From Cognatazoarcus sp050303815 (GTDB taxonomy: Bacteria; Pseudomonadota; Gammaproteobacteria; Burkholderiales; Rhodocyclaceae), in assembly GCA_050303815.1 (NCBI GenBank), contig JBNLCM010000115.1, forward strand, positions 13,486 to 77,485: 64,000 nucleotides of DNA. Direction: 5' to 3'. Positions 7,824-16,537 of this stretch are shown piece after piece. The translations under genes and the position numbers were made by a program. Each line of letters starts with the position of its first letter. Position 1 is the stretch's first letter. The notes under the pieces are model-generated. The model saw only the letters and a list, made by a program, of their open reading frames with translations. It ran no database searches and had not been told where the DNA came from.

Positions 7824-9041
7824 GTGTTCAGGATTTCGCGCTACATGCGCCAGCTTGCCGGCCAGGGTGGCCGGACCCGACGGCCCGACGCGCCTGCCGG
7901 ACGTGGACCGGTGGTGATCTGGAACCTGATCCGCCGCTGCAACCTCACCTGCAAGCACTGCTACTCGATCAGCGCCGACAAGGATTTCGCCGGCGAGCTG
8001 TCGAGCGCCGAAGTGGCGACGGTGATGGACGACCTGAAGGGCTTCGGCGTGCCGGTGCTCATCCTGTCGGGCGGCGAACCGCTCCTGCGCGATGACCTCT
8101 TCGAGATCGCCGCACGGGCCAAGGCGCTGGGCTTCTACGTGGGGCTGTCCACCAACGGCACGCTGATCGATCCAGCGATGGCCGAGCGGATCGCGGCCGT
8201 CGACTTCGACTACCTGGGCATCAGCCTCGATGGCATCCGCGATACTCATGACCGCTTCCGCCGGCTCGACGGCGCGTTTGACCGCTCGATCGCCGGCCTG
8301 CGGCTGGCCCGCGGCCTCGGCCTGAAGGTCGGCGTGCGCTTCACGCTCACGCGTGACAACGCCCACGACCTGCCGGCCCTGCTGCAACTCGTCGAGGACG
8401 AAGGCATCGACCGCTTCTACCTGTCGCACCTCAACTACGCGGGGCGAGGCAACAAGCACCGCCGCGACGATGCACACCACCGCATGACGCGCGACGCCAT
8501 GGACCTGCTGTTCGACACCTGCTGGGCGCTCGAGTCGACTGGCCGGCCGAAGGACTTCACGACAGGAAACAACGACGCGGACGGGGTCTACTTCCTGCAT
8601 TGGCTTGCCCGACACCTGCCGGAGCGACTGGACGACATGCGGGCCGTGCTTTCCCGCTGGGGCGGCAACGCCAGCGGGGTCGGTGTGGCCAACATCGACA
8701 ACCTGGGCAATGTCCATCCCGACACCATGTGGTGGCACCACACGCTGGGCAACGTGCGCGAGCGGGCCTTCTCCGAGATCTGGCAGGACCGGACCGCGCC
8801 CCTGATGGCCGGGCTCGCCGAGCGTCCCCGTCCGCTCAAGGGTCGCTGCGGCGCCTGCACCTACGTCGATGTCTGCAATGGCAGCTCGCGGGTACGGGCT
8901 GAGCAGGTCACCGGCGACCCCTGGCAGGAGGACCCGGGCTGCTACCTGGAGGACGCGGAGCTGGGCATCGCCCCTGGTGGTGAGCGGGTTCGCGTGACCC
9001 CCTGGGTGCGGCTCACGGAGGTGTCGGAGGGACGGCCATGA
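7824..9041 (+). CDS. nirJ: Heme d1 biosynthesis radical SAM protein NirJ
   Basis: This 405-residue radical SAM enzyme replaces the propionate side chains of didecarboxysiroheme with oxo groups during heme d1 synthesis. The radical SAM cluster CNLTCKHC uses Cys39, Cys43 and Cys46. The SAM-binding LILSGGEPLL and a C-terminal Cys-rich auxiliary-cluster region (CGACTYVDVC, later DPGC) are present. I chose the GTG at 7824 because GGAGGG at 7814-7819 precedes it by 4 bases and NirJ proteins begin with the RISRYMRQL block. An ATG at 7752 would overlap the ArsR gene. The stop overlaps nirN by 4 bases. Confidence 0.92.
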   Translation: MFRISRYMRQLAGQGGRTRRPDAPAGRGPVVIWNLIRRCNLTCKHCYSISADKDFAGELSSAEVATVMDDLKGFGVPVLILSGGEPLLRDDLFEIAARAKALGFYVGLSTNGTLIDPAMAERIAAVDFDYLGISLDGIRDTHDRFRRLDGAFDRSIAGLRLARGLGLKVGVRFTLTRDNAHDLPALLQLVEDEGIDRFYLSHLNYAGRGNKHRRDDAHHRMTRDAMDLLFDTCWALESTGRPKDFTTGNNDADGVYFLHWLARHLPERLDDMRAVLSRWGGNASGVGVANIDNLGNVHPDTMWWHHTLGNVRERAFSEIWQDRTAPLMAGLAERPRPLKGRCGACTYVDVCNGSSRVRAEQVTGDPWQEDPGCYLEDAELGIAPGGERVRVTPWVRLTEVSEGRP

Positions 9042-10594
9042 TGCGCATACTCACCCACGCCGCCGTCCTCGTGCTGGCGGCCCTTGCAGCCGCCTGGGCC
9101 GGCGCCGCGGACGGGCCCGAAGCGACCTACGCGTCCCACTGCGCCGCTTGCCATGGCGCCGGGCGCCTCGGCGGCACCGGTCCGGCCCTGTTGCCGGAAA
9201 ACCTGGCGCGCCTGAAGAAGACGGCGGCCCTCAACACCATCCGCGACGGCCGGGTGGCGACCCAGATGCCGGCCTTTGGCGACCGGCTGGATGCCGCCGC
9301 GCTCGCGGCGCTGGCCGACTGGATCTACACGCCCGTGGTGCCGGCGCCGCAATGGACCGATGATGACATCCGGGCCTCGCGCATCGAGCATGTGGCGGCC
9401 GGCTCGCTGCCCGACGAGCCGGCGTTCGAGGCCGACATGATGAACCTCTTCATCGTCGTGGAGGGGGGAGACCACCACGTGAGTGTCCTCGATGGCGACC
9501 GGATGGAGCGCATCCATCGCTTTCCCTCGCGTTACGCGCTGCACGGTGGTCCCAAGTTCACTCCGGATGGTCGTTACGTCTATTTCGCAAGCCGCGACGG
9601 CTGGATCAGCAAGTTCGACATCTGGAACCTGACGATGGTCGCCGAGGTGCGCGCGGGCATCAACACGCGCAATGCGGCGGTCTCGGCGGACGGACAGGTC
9701 GTGGCGGTGGCCAACTACCTGCCGAACACGCTGGTGCTGCTCGACGGCGACCTGAATCTGATCAAGGCGATTGCGGTGACCGACGCGGCTGGCAAGCTCA
9801 GCTCGCGCGTCTCCGCGGTCTATGACGCGTCCCCCCGGCAGTCCTTCGTCGCGGCACTCAAGGACGTGCCGGAGGTTTGGGAGATCAGTTACACCAAGGC
9901 CGTCGAACCGATCGCCCAGGGGTTGGTGCACGACTATCAGTACAAGGAGGGGACCTTCGTTCCCGGCTACCTGAATCCGCGCCGCTCGATGCTGGACGCG
10001 CCGATGGACGACTTCTTCTTCACCCAGGATTATTCCGAAGTCATGGGGACGACCCGGGGCGGCAAGGGGCAGGTGGTGAACCTCGACGTGCGCAAGGCGG
10101 TGGCGGAGCTGGATATCCCGGGCATGCCCCATCTTGGCTCGGGCATCACCTGGAACTACCAGGGCCGCCGGGTGATGGGTAGTCCCAACCTGAAGGACGG
10201 TGTCGTCAGTGTCATCGACATGGCGAACTGGAAGACGATCAAGCGGATCCCGACCCTGGGCCCTGGCTTCTTCATGCGCAGCCACGAGCAGTCGCGCTAC
10301 GCCTTTGTCGACTCGATGATGAGCCCGACCGGGCGTGACACCCTGCAGGTGATCGACAAGGAGACCCTCGAGGTCGTCCGGTCGCTTCGACCCGAACCCG
10401 GCAAGACGCTGGCTCACATCGAGTTCGACCGCCACGGCCGCTACGCCATCGCGAGCCTGTGGGAGCAGGAGGGCGCGCTGATCTTCTACGACGCGGTGAC
10501 CCTCGAGGAGATCAAGCGCCTGCCGGCGTCGAAGCCGGTCGGCAAATACAACCTCTTCAACAAGATCACCAAGTCCGAGGGGACCAGCCACTAG
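9038..10594 (+). CDS. nirN: c-type cytochrome with cd1-like beta-propeller, NirN
   Basis: This 518-residue periplasmic protein has a signal peptide (residues 1-24), a small cytochrome c domain with heme motif CAACH at 35-39 and a distal-ligand candidate in QMPAFGD, then an eight-bladed d1-type propeller. The propeller includes YFASRDGWISKFDIWNL and HLGSGITWNYQGRRVMG. NirN is an electron-bifurcating-type dehydrogenase that completes the heme d1 acrylate side chain and hands the cofactor to NirS. NirF lacks the CXXCH domain, so NirN is the better call. The ATGA overlap with nirJ marks one operon. NirS itself (about 560 residues) is excluded by context and length. Confidence 0.85.
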   Translation: MMRILTHAAVLVLAALAAAWAGAADGPEATYASHCAACHGAGRLGGTGPALLPENLARLKKTAALNTIRDGRVATQMPAFGDRLDAAALAALADWIYTPVVPAPQWTDDDIRASRIEHVAAGSLPDEPAFEADMMNLFIVVEGGDHHVSVLDGDRMERIHRFPSRYALHGGPKFTPDGRYVYFASRDGWISKFDIWNLTMVAEVRAGINTRNAAVSADGQVVAVANYLPNTLVLLDGDLNLIKAIAVTDAAGKLSSRVSAVYDASPRQSFVAALKDVPEVWEISYTKAVEPIAQGLVHDYQYKEGTFVPGYLNPRRSMLDAPMDDFFFTQDYSEVMGTTRGGKGQVVNLDVRKAVAELDIPGMPHLGSGITWNYQGRRVMGSPNLKDGVVSVIDMANWKTIKRIPTLGPGFFMRSHEQSRYAFVDSMMSPTGRDTLQVIDKETLEVVRSLRPEPGKTLAHIEFDRHGRYAIASLWEQEGALIFYDAVTLEEIKRLPASKPVGKYNLFNKITKSEGTSH

Positions 10595-10723
10595 GGCCTG
10601 GGGACAGGTGTCTGGCGGATCAGGCTGGGGCCGCGGGCGCCTGCGATGGCATGCGCTCGCGGCCCCGGCGCATGTGGAGGCGCGTTCCGCAGATGCCGCC
10701 CGGTGGCGCATGACTGACGTTTC

Positions 10724-10737
10724 TTGACTTCAGGCAA
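10724..10737 (+). promoter_or_regulatory. Weak FNR/DNR-like inverted repeat upstream of chemoreceptor
   Basis: TTGAC-N4-GGCAA at 10724-10737 resembles the FNR/DNR half-site arrangement TTGAT-N4-ATCAA with 7 of 10 matches. It lies 89 bases before the chemoreceptor start in a 231-base gap after nirN. An anaerobic regulator would make sense here, but the match is imperfect. Confidence 0.25.
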
Positions 10738-10825
10738 GAATCGGAAAACAAAATTAACAGTTGCTCTTAAGCTTGGCCCTGTGCAGCCGAATGCGAGGTA
10801 TCTGCCCATCAAGGATGGCATCGCC

Positions 10826-12523
10826 ATGAGCCTCGTACCCCGCAGCCTGTTCTGGAAGATCAACGTCCCCGTGCTCGCCGTGCTGGCCGCACTCATCGCC
10901 GCCTGCGCCCTCTTCATCCCACAGATGGTCCGTGAGCGGGCTGTCGAAAGCGCTGCCGCCAATGCCCAGCGCACCGTTGACCAGTTCAAGGCGATCCGCA
11001 AGTACTACACCCAGAACGTGGTCGGCAAGGTTGTCCGCAATGGCGCCATGAAGCCCCACTTCGAGCACCGCGACGACCCCAATCGCATTCCCCTGCCGGC
11101 GACGATGATCCACGACCTGTCGACCGAACTGAAGGCCGAGGGCACGTCGCTCGCGCTGTACAGCGCCTTCCCGTTCCCGAACCGGGCGGCCCGCCGGCTC
11201 GATCCGTTCGAGAAGTCCGCCTGGGACACCCTGAGTGCGCGCCCCGACGAGCGTTTCGTCCGTCTCGTCGAGAAGGACGGGCGGGAGGTCCTGCGTGTTG
11301 CCATTGCCGACAAGATGGTGGCCGAGGCGTGCGTTAACTGTCACAACGCCCACCCGGATACGCCGCGCCGCGACTGGAAGATGGGCGACGTGCGCGGCAT
11401 ACTGGAAGTGGACGTGGATATCACCGATGCACTCGCCGCCGGCGGGCAGTTCGCGATGGCCGTTTCCGGTGCTGTCGCGCTGGCCGCGCTGCTGATCGGC
11501 ATTGTCGTCACGATGGTCTTCCGGACCGTGCTGCATCAGCGCATCGACGAGTTGGCGGGGGCGCTGGACGCGGTAGCCGGTGGCGGCGGCGACCTGACGG
11601 TCCGCCTGGCTGAGCCGGCCGGCGACGAGATGAGCCGCGTCGCTGCCGCGACCAACCGCCTCCTGGCCTCGCTGCAGGGCATGGTTCAGCGCATCATCAG
11701 TCACGCCGACGCGGTCAATGAACGCAGCGAGTCCCTGGCGCGACTGGTCGCCGCCCTGACCGGCAGCGCCCGCGCGCAGAGCGAGTCGTCGGTGGCGACA
11801 GCGGCTTCCGTGGAGGAGCTGACGGTGAGCATTGGCGAAGTGTCCCAGCAAGCCGACGAGACCCGCGGGTTGAGCGACGATGCCCACGAGGTGGCACGGG
11901 AAGGCGAAGCGCTGGCCCGCCGGGCCTCCGGCGAAATCAATCGCGCGGCGGAAGCCGTCCAGGGCTCCGCCCAGGGGGTCGCCCAGCTCAGCGAGCGGGC
12001 CGCCGAGATCAGCTCGATCGTCGGCACGATTCACGAGATTGCGGACCAGACCAACCTGCTGGCCCTGAACGCAGCCATCGAAGCGGCACGGGCCGGCGAG
12101 CAGGGCCGCGGCTTCGCTGTGGTGGCCGACGAGGTCCGCAAGCTGGCCGAGCGCTCGCGGGTGGCGAGCGGCGAGATCGCGCAGATGATCGAGGCGGTCC
12201 AGTCCGACACCGAGTCGTCCCTGCGGCGGATGCGGTCCAGCGCCGAGCAGGTGACGGCCAGTGCCCGACTCGCGGATCAGGCGGCCGGCGCGCTCGCAAG
12301 GATCAACGAGGCGGCCGCGGACACGGCTGCGCGGATCAGCGATATTTCCCATGCCGCGGCCGAGCAGCGCAGTGCCGCCGAGCAGATTGCCCAGCACGTG
12401 GAACGCATCGCGGCGATGTCGGAGACCGCCGACCGGGAGGTGTCGGAAGCCTCGGGGACTGCCGATGCGCTGCGTTCCGTGGCGGACGCCCTGCTGGCCG
12501 ACACCCGCCGCTTCAAGGTGTAG
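10826..12523 (+). CDS. Methyl-accepting chemotaxis protein with c-type heme sensor domain
   Basis: This 565-residue chemoreceptor has a transmembrane helix near residues 10-30 and a periplasmic DUF3365 (Tll0287-like) domain with a CVNCH heme c motif at about 169-173. A second membrane helix near 210-235 is followed by HAMP. The signalling domain contains the conserved tip EIADQTNLLALNAAIEAARA. The periplasmic domain also has NVVGKVVRNGAMKP near its start, typical of the family. Heme binding suggests redox, oxygen or nitric oxide sensing linked to swimming. AAGGAT precedes the ATG; an earlier in-frame start at 10724 is less likely. It follows nirN and ends 11 bases inside the convergent DUF2238 gene. 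Confidence 0.88.
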   Translation: MSLVPRSLFWKINVPVLAVLAALIAACALFIPQMVRERAVESAAANAQRTVDQFKAIRKYYTQNVVGKVVRNGAMKPHFEHRDDPNRIPLPATMIHDLSTELKAEGTSLALYSAFPFPNRAARRLDPFEKSAWDTLSARPDERFVRLVEKDGREVLRVAIADKMVAEACVNCHNAHPDTPRRDWKMGDVRGILEVDVDITDALAAGGQFAMAVSGAVALAALLIGIVVTMVFRTVLHQRIDELAGALDAVAGGGGDLTVRLAEPAGDEMSRVAAATNRLLASLQGMVQRIISHADAVNERSESLARLVAALTGSARAQSESSVATAASVEELTVSIGEVSQQADETRGLSDDAHEVAREGEALARRASGEINRAAEAVQGSAQGVAQLSERAAEISSIVGTIHEIADQTNLLALNAAIEAARAGEQGRGFAVVADEVRKLAERSRVASGEIAQMIEAVQSDTESSLRRMRSSAEQVTASARLADQAAGALARINEAAADTAARISDISHAAAEQRSAAEQIAQHVERIAAMSETADREVSEASGTADALRSVADALLADTRRFKV

Positions 12524-13151
12524 GCGAGGCCTGCCTTGGTGCGCCGAGGGTGGCGATCTGGCGATCCTGTGCCCCGCCGAATACTAGCTGGGCGGCGATG
12601 GCGCCGAGCAGCGCGCAGAACATGTCCGACTGGGTGTCCCAGGGGTCGCCCTGGGTGCCCAGGAACTCGTCGGCGCCCTGTCCCATGGCCAGGGCTGCCC
12701 ACCACTCGATCAGCTCATAGAATGCGCTGATCGCCAGTACGACGCAGACCACCAGGAAGGCGCGCATCCGCGCTCCGCTGACGTAGCCCCCGCGCAGCAG
12801 GATCTCGCGCGCCGCCAGCGCCGGTACCAGTCCCTGGAATACGTGACCGATCTTGTCGTAGGGGTTGCGGGCGAGATCCAGCCAGTCCTGGATCTGGAAG
12901 CCCAGTGGTACGCGGGCATAGGTGTAGGTTCCGCCCAGGATCAGCACCAGACCGTGGGCAAGGATGCCCACGTAGAGCAGGGTGGTCAGCGGAAAGCGCG
13001 CTCGTGTGGCCCACAGCACCGGCAGCACGATCATGACGGGCAGGACCTCCATCAGCCAGGTCAGCCGGTCATGGGGGCTGATGCCGGAGGCGACGAGGGC
13101 GGCGATCAGGGCGACAGTGACGGGAAGCAGCGGGGCTGGGTGACTCGGCAC
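12513..13151 (-). CDS. DUF2238 (YjdF-like) membrane protein
   Basis: This 212-residue integral membrane protein has six or so hydrophobic helices. The family block YDKIGHVFQGLVPALAAREILLR is followed by FYELIEWWAALAMGQGADEFLGTQGDPWDTQSDM. The conserved His, Glu and Asp residues in these blocks mark DUF2238/YjdF; no biochemical role is established. I chose a GTG start at 13151, preceded by GAGGGAG. An ATG 13 codons upstream has no ribosome site. It reads convergently with the chemoreceptor and overlaps it by 11 bases. Confidence 0.8.
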   Translation of the reverse strand: MPSHPAPLLPVTVALIAALVASGISPHDRLTWLMEVLPVMIVLPVLWATRARFPLTTLLYVGILAHGLVLILGGTYTYARVPLGFQIQDWLDLARNPYDKIGHVFQGLVPALAAREILLRGGYVSGARMRAFLVVCVVLAISAFYELIEWWAALAMGQGADEFLGTQGDPWDTQSDMFCALLGAIAAQLVFGGAQDRQIATLGAPRQASPTP

Positions 13152-13249
13152 GGGATCTCCCTCGGGTGGGCGTGGGCGGATTGACACCATGATGCCAAAT
13201 CGTCGTGTTGGCGGTACGCTGGACGTCCGTTCGGATGGGAGCGCACCGC

Positions 13250-13888
13250 ATGTCCATGGAAGCCTGGCTGGCCTTCGTATTCGCCGCGACGGTCCTGCTG
13301 GTCATACCCGGCCCGACCATCCTGACCGTGATCGGCTACGCCCTCAATCACGGCGCGCGCGCCAACGTCCCGCTGGTGGCGGCGGTGGCGCTCGGCGACT
13401 CGACGGCCCTGCTGGCGTCGATCATTGGCCTGGGCGCCGTGCTGGCGGCGTCGGCTTTCTGGTTTACCGTCGTGAAGGTCGTCGGCGGCGTGTACCTGCT
13501 CTATCTCGGGCTGCGGATGTTGCGCTCAAGGGCGGTGTCACTGCCCGCGGAGACGGCGTGCGGGGCCTCCGCGCAGCCTGGCACCGGACGCCTGTTTGCC
13601 CACACCTGGCTCGTGACCGCCCTGAATCCGAAAGGCATCATCTTCTTCAGCGCGTTCCTGCCCCAGTTCGTCGATCCGGCCGGCGACGCGAACCGGCAGC
13701 TCTGGATCCTGGCGGCGACCTTCGTGCTCCTGGCGACACTGAACGCCACGCTCTACACCGTGTTTGCGGCGGGCGCCCGGCGGATGCTGCGCACCCCCGG
13801 CGCCCAGCGACGCTTCAATCTGGCGGGCGGAAGCCTGCTCGCGGCGGCGGGCGTGTGGGTGTTGCTCGGCCGCCGCGGGATGGCCTGA
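13250..13888 (+). CDS. LysE/RhtB family amino-acid exporter
   Basis: This 212-residue protein has about six transmembrane helices. The signature VIPGPTILTVIGYALNHGAR near the N-terminus and TALNPKGIIFFSAFLPQF in the middle are diagnostic of the LysE/RhtB exporters, which move amino acids or related solutes out across the inner membrane. The start MSMEAW at 13250 gives the usual length; an in-frame ATG at 13205 adds an atypical leader. It ends only 5 bases from the convergent purT, so no separate terminator fits between them. Confidence 0.85.
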   Translation: MSMEAWLAFVFAATVLLVIPGPTILTVIGYALNHGARANVPLVAAVALGDSTALLASIIGLGAVLAASAFWFTVVKVVGGVYLLYLGLRMLRSRAVSLPAETACGASAQPGTGRLFAHTWLVTALNPKGIIFFSAFLPQFVDPAGDANRQLWILAATFVLLATLNATLYTVFAAGARRMLRTPGAQRRFNLAGGSLLAAAGVWVLLGRRGMA

Positions 13889-13893
13889 CGATC

Positions 13894-15090
13894 CTAGCCG
13901 GCGACCGGTCGGACCCGGCTGGCTGCCAGCTTGGCCCGCTCGCGGGCCTCCTCCACATCCTTGCCATTGGCCACGGCGACGCCCATCCGGCGTTTGACGA
14001 AGGACTCGGGCTTGCCGAACAGGCGCAGATCGGAGCGCGGTACGGCCAGTGCCTCGGCGACGCCTTCGAAGGCGATGCCGCTGGCGTCCATGCCGCCGTA
14101 AACCACCGCCGAGGCACCCGGCTCACGCAGCGCCACGTCGACCGGCAGGCCCAGAATCGCCCGCGCGTGCAGCTCGAACTCCGAGAACCGCTGCGAGCAC
14201 AGCGTGACGAGCCCGGTGTCGTGGGGACGCGGGCTGACCTCCGAGAACCACACCTCGTCCCCTTTCACGAACAGTTCAACGCCGAACAGCCCGCGCCCAC
14301 CCAGGTTGGCGGTGACCGCAGCCGCGATTTCCTGTGCGCGGGCCTTTGCCGCCGGGCTCATCACCTGGGGTTGCCAGGATTCCACGTAATCGCCCGAGAC
14401 CTGGATATGGCCGATCGGCTCGCAGAAGTACGTCTGGACCGCGCCGGTCTCGTCGCAGGCGCGCACGGTGAGCTGGGTGATTTCGTACTCGAAGTCGACG
14501 AAGCCCTCGACGATCACCCGCCCCTGATTGACGCGCCCGCCGGAGGCGGCGTAATCCCAGGCCCTCTGCACGTCGTCTTCGCCGCGTAGCATCGACTGAC
14601 CCTTGCCCGACGATGACATCACCGGCTTCACGATGCACGGAAAGCCGATCTCGCCCACGGCGGCACGCAGCTCGTCGAGGGACTCGGCGAAGCGGTAGCT
14701 CGAGGTGGGCAGGCCGAGCGCTTCGGCGGCCAGGCGCCGGATCCCTTCGCGATTCATGGTCAGCTGGGTGGCCCGCGCGGTCGGAATCACCTCGGCCAGT
14801 CCGGCCTGCTCGATCTCGGCCAGCATGTCGGTGGCGATGGCCTCGATCTCAGGTACGATCAGGTGCGGACGCTCCTGTTCGACCAGGGCCCGCAATGCGG
14901 CGCCATCGGTCATCGGGATGACATGGGCGCGATGGGCCACCTGGTGTCCGGGTGCCCCCTCGTAGCGGTCGACTGCAATCACTTCCACGCCCAGCCGCTG
15001 CAGCGCGATGATGACTTCCTTGCCGAGTTCGCCGGCGCCGAGCAGCATGACCTTGAGCGCGCTGGGCGCGTGGGGGGTACCAAACTTCAT
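13894..15090 (-). CDS. purT: Formate-dependent phosphoribosylglycinamide formyltransferase PurT
   Basis: This 398-residue ATP-grasp enzyme makes formyl-GAR from GAR, formate and ATP in purine synthesis. The N-terminal VMLLGAGELGKEVIIALQRLG is the substrate-binding Rossmann-like start. The ATP-grasp core includes PCIVKPVMSSSGKGQS and WFSEVSPRPHDTGLVTL, both classic for PurT. The length matches the family. It gives a folate-independent route alongside PurN. It is probably monocistronic; the DUF1028 gene upstream on the same strand ends 45 bases before it. Confidence 0.95.
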   Translation of the reverse strand: MKFGTPHAPSALKVMLLGAGELGKEVIIALQRLGVEVIAVDRYEGAPGHQVAHRAHVIPMTDGAALRALVEQERPHLIVPEIEAIATDMLAEIEQAGLAEVIPTARATQLTMNREGIRRLAAEALGLPTSSYRFAESLDELRAAVGEIGFPCIVKPVMSSSGKGQSMLRGEDDVQRAWDYAASGGRVNQGRVIVEGFVDFEYEITQLTVRACDETGAVQTYFCEPIGHIQVSGDYVESWQPQVMSPAAKARAQEIAAAVTANLGGRGLFGVELFVKGDEVWFSEVSPRPHDTGLVTLCSQRFSEFELHARAILGLPVDVALREPGASAVVYGGMDASGIAFEGVAEALAVPRSDLRLFGKPESFVKRRMGVAVANGKDVEEARERAKLAASRVRPVAG

Positions 15091-15135
15091 CCGAATCTCC
15101 TGGGGACGATGGGGGCTTGCCCGAAACCCGGCATT

Positions 15136-16038
15136 TTATGCCCTGCGGCGCGTGTGCTGCGAGCCTGTGGGAGCGCTGTCGTGTCGGCGCCGGATGTCGG
15201 CCAGGACCTCCAGGTCGATCAAGGCATCGCCACGGATGCGGTTGTCGTAGTTCTCGACACCCATGAAACGGGCCATTGCGGCAATGCAGGCGTCGTCCCA
15301 GGTGTCGCCGCCGGGGAGGTCGGCAAAGCCGGCGCGGGCGAGGAGCGGCTTCAGTTCCGCGGCGATCGTCGCGTCGATAGGCACCAGGTTGCAGCTGTCC
15401 GACGGGAAATACGACAGGCGATGGAGCTGGTAGCAGCGAGCCAGCTCGTCGATGGGTTCCGGGTGGTCGTAGATGGACACGTCCACGTGGCGGCCGGTGC
15501 GGCCGCCGTAGCCGCCGCCGGGCTTGACCACCAGCAGCGCGGCGGACTGCTGGCCGCGCAGTTCGCCGCCCGCGTCCCGGCCGGCAGCCAGAGCCGCAAT
15601 CAGCCGGTCCGACAGCTCGCCGACGCAGCCCTCGAAGGTCTCGACCATCGCATCGACGACGCCGGGACCGGCCAGGGTATTGCCGCTGGCGACCGAATGG
15701 GGCCCCGTGCGGGCGCCGGCCCAGCCGTCCCAGCTGGCGACGGCCTCGCCGGTGTGGCTGGCAGGCTCGCCGTCGATTCGCAGGATGGCTATCTGGCGCA
15801 GATCGCGTTCGCTGTCACCTCGCAGCAGGATCGACAGGGTCTCCGTGGCGCTGGCGCCAAGCGCGAGCAGGTCGGTGCCCTCTCGGCCATGATCCGGATT
15901 GGCGAAGGCCTGGGTGGCCAGGCAGCCTGCGCCAGCCTGGCCGTGGGCCACGATGCTGCCGACGCCAGGAAACTTGGACTGGACGGCAATGCCGACCTCT
16001 CCGGCCGCAGGATCGCGGCCGACGATGGAATACGTCAT
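15136..16038 (-). CDS. DUF1028 family (Ntn-hydrolase-fold) protein
   Basis: This 300-residue protein starts MTYSIVGRDPAAGEVGIAVQSKFPGVG, the family hallmark, followed by AGAGCLATQAFANPDHG and ASGNTLAGPGVVDAM. DUF1028 proteins share an Ntn-hydrolase-like fold; no confirmed activity is known to me. The C-terminal third (DELARCYQLHRLSYFPSD) resembles a peptidoglycan-binding-like appendage present in longer members. The ATG at 16038 was preferred to an in-frame start 16 codons upstream, because the family begins MTYSIV. Confidence 0.8.
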   Translation of the reverse strand: MTYSIVGRDPAAGEVGIAVQSKFPGVGSIVAHGQAGAGCLATQAFANPDHGREGTDLLALGASATETLSILLRGDSERDLRQIAILRIDGEPASHTGEAVASWDGWAGARTGPHSVASGNTLAGPGVVDAMVETFEGCVGELSDRLIAALAAGRDAGGELRGQQSAALLVVKPGGGYGGRTGRHVDVSIYDHPEPIDELARCYQLHRLSYFPSDSCNLVPIDATIAAELKPLLARAGFADLPGGDTWDDACIAAMARFMGVENYDNRIRGDALIDLEVLADIRRRHDSAPTGSQHTRRRA

Positions 16039-16169
16039 GGGAACTCCGGGTTTAGGCGGGGGCGCGAGTGCGCACCCCGAGTCCACTAACTAACGCAGAC
16101 CCGGAGGCATTTCAAGGCACGACGGAGAGGCGCACGGTGCCGCGCGCCCTGTGTCAGGTGCCGTCGAGG

Positions 16170-16367
16170 CTATCCGAGTGGCCGGATGAAGAGTTGCATG
16201 ATCGCCGCGGAGGTTTCTCCGTCGGCAAGGATCGCGGTCGCCCACTTGGGCAGGGCCTGGATGGCCCAGATGACCACGACGGCCAGAATGATCTTGTGGC
16301 CACGCGACATGGCCTGAAGCCGTTCCATCACCTCACGCGGGGTGCTATCACCGGGCGTCTCTCTCAT
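16170..16367 (-). CDS. Small single-span membrane protein, unknown
   Basis: This 65-residue protein has a short hydrophilic N-terminus (about 22 residues, with KII after a basic stretch) and one hydrophobic helix (ILAVVVIWAIQALPKWATAIL). AAGGAG stands 8 bases before the ATG, supporting real translation. It sits between the YceI operon and DUF1028 on the same strand but is separated from the YceI gene by a terminator-like hairpin, so it has its own transcription. I do not recognise a family. Confidence 0.55.
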   Translation of the reverse strand: MRETPGDSTPREVMERLQAMSRGHKIILAVVVIWAIQALPKWATAILADGETSAAIMQLFIRPLG

Positions 16368-16486
16368 GGGCGTTGCTCCTTGTCTCAGTGCACGATCGCC
16401 GCCGTGCTCGCGGAAGCTCGCATCTCAGAGGGTTATAGGACGGGTTTCGGGATTTCGCCATCGCGCTTGCAGCAAACCCGGCAGGC

Positions 16487-16513
16487 GAAAATAAGCCCGC
16501 CACGGGGGCGGGC
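16487..16513 (-). terminator. Intrinsic terminator of the cytochrome b561/YceI operon
   Basis: Seven-base GC arms (16495-16501 and 16507-16513) with a 5-base loop are followed on the minus strand by TTATTTTCG. It lies 24 bases past the YceI stop and closes the operon. Confidence 0.75.
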
Positions 16514-16537
16514 CTGGTCACGCGATGTGCCGTGCGC

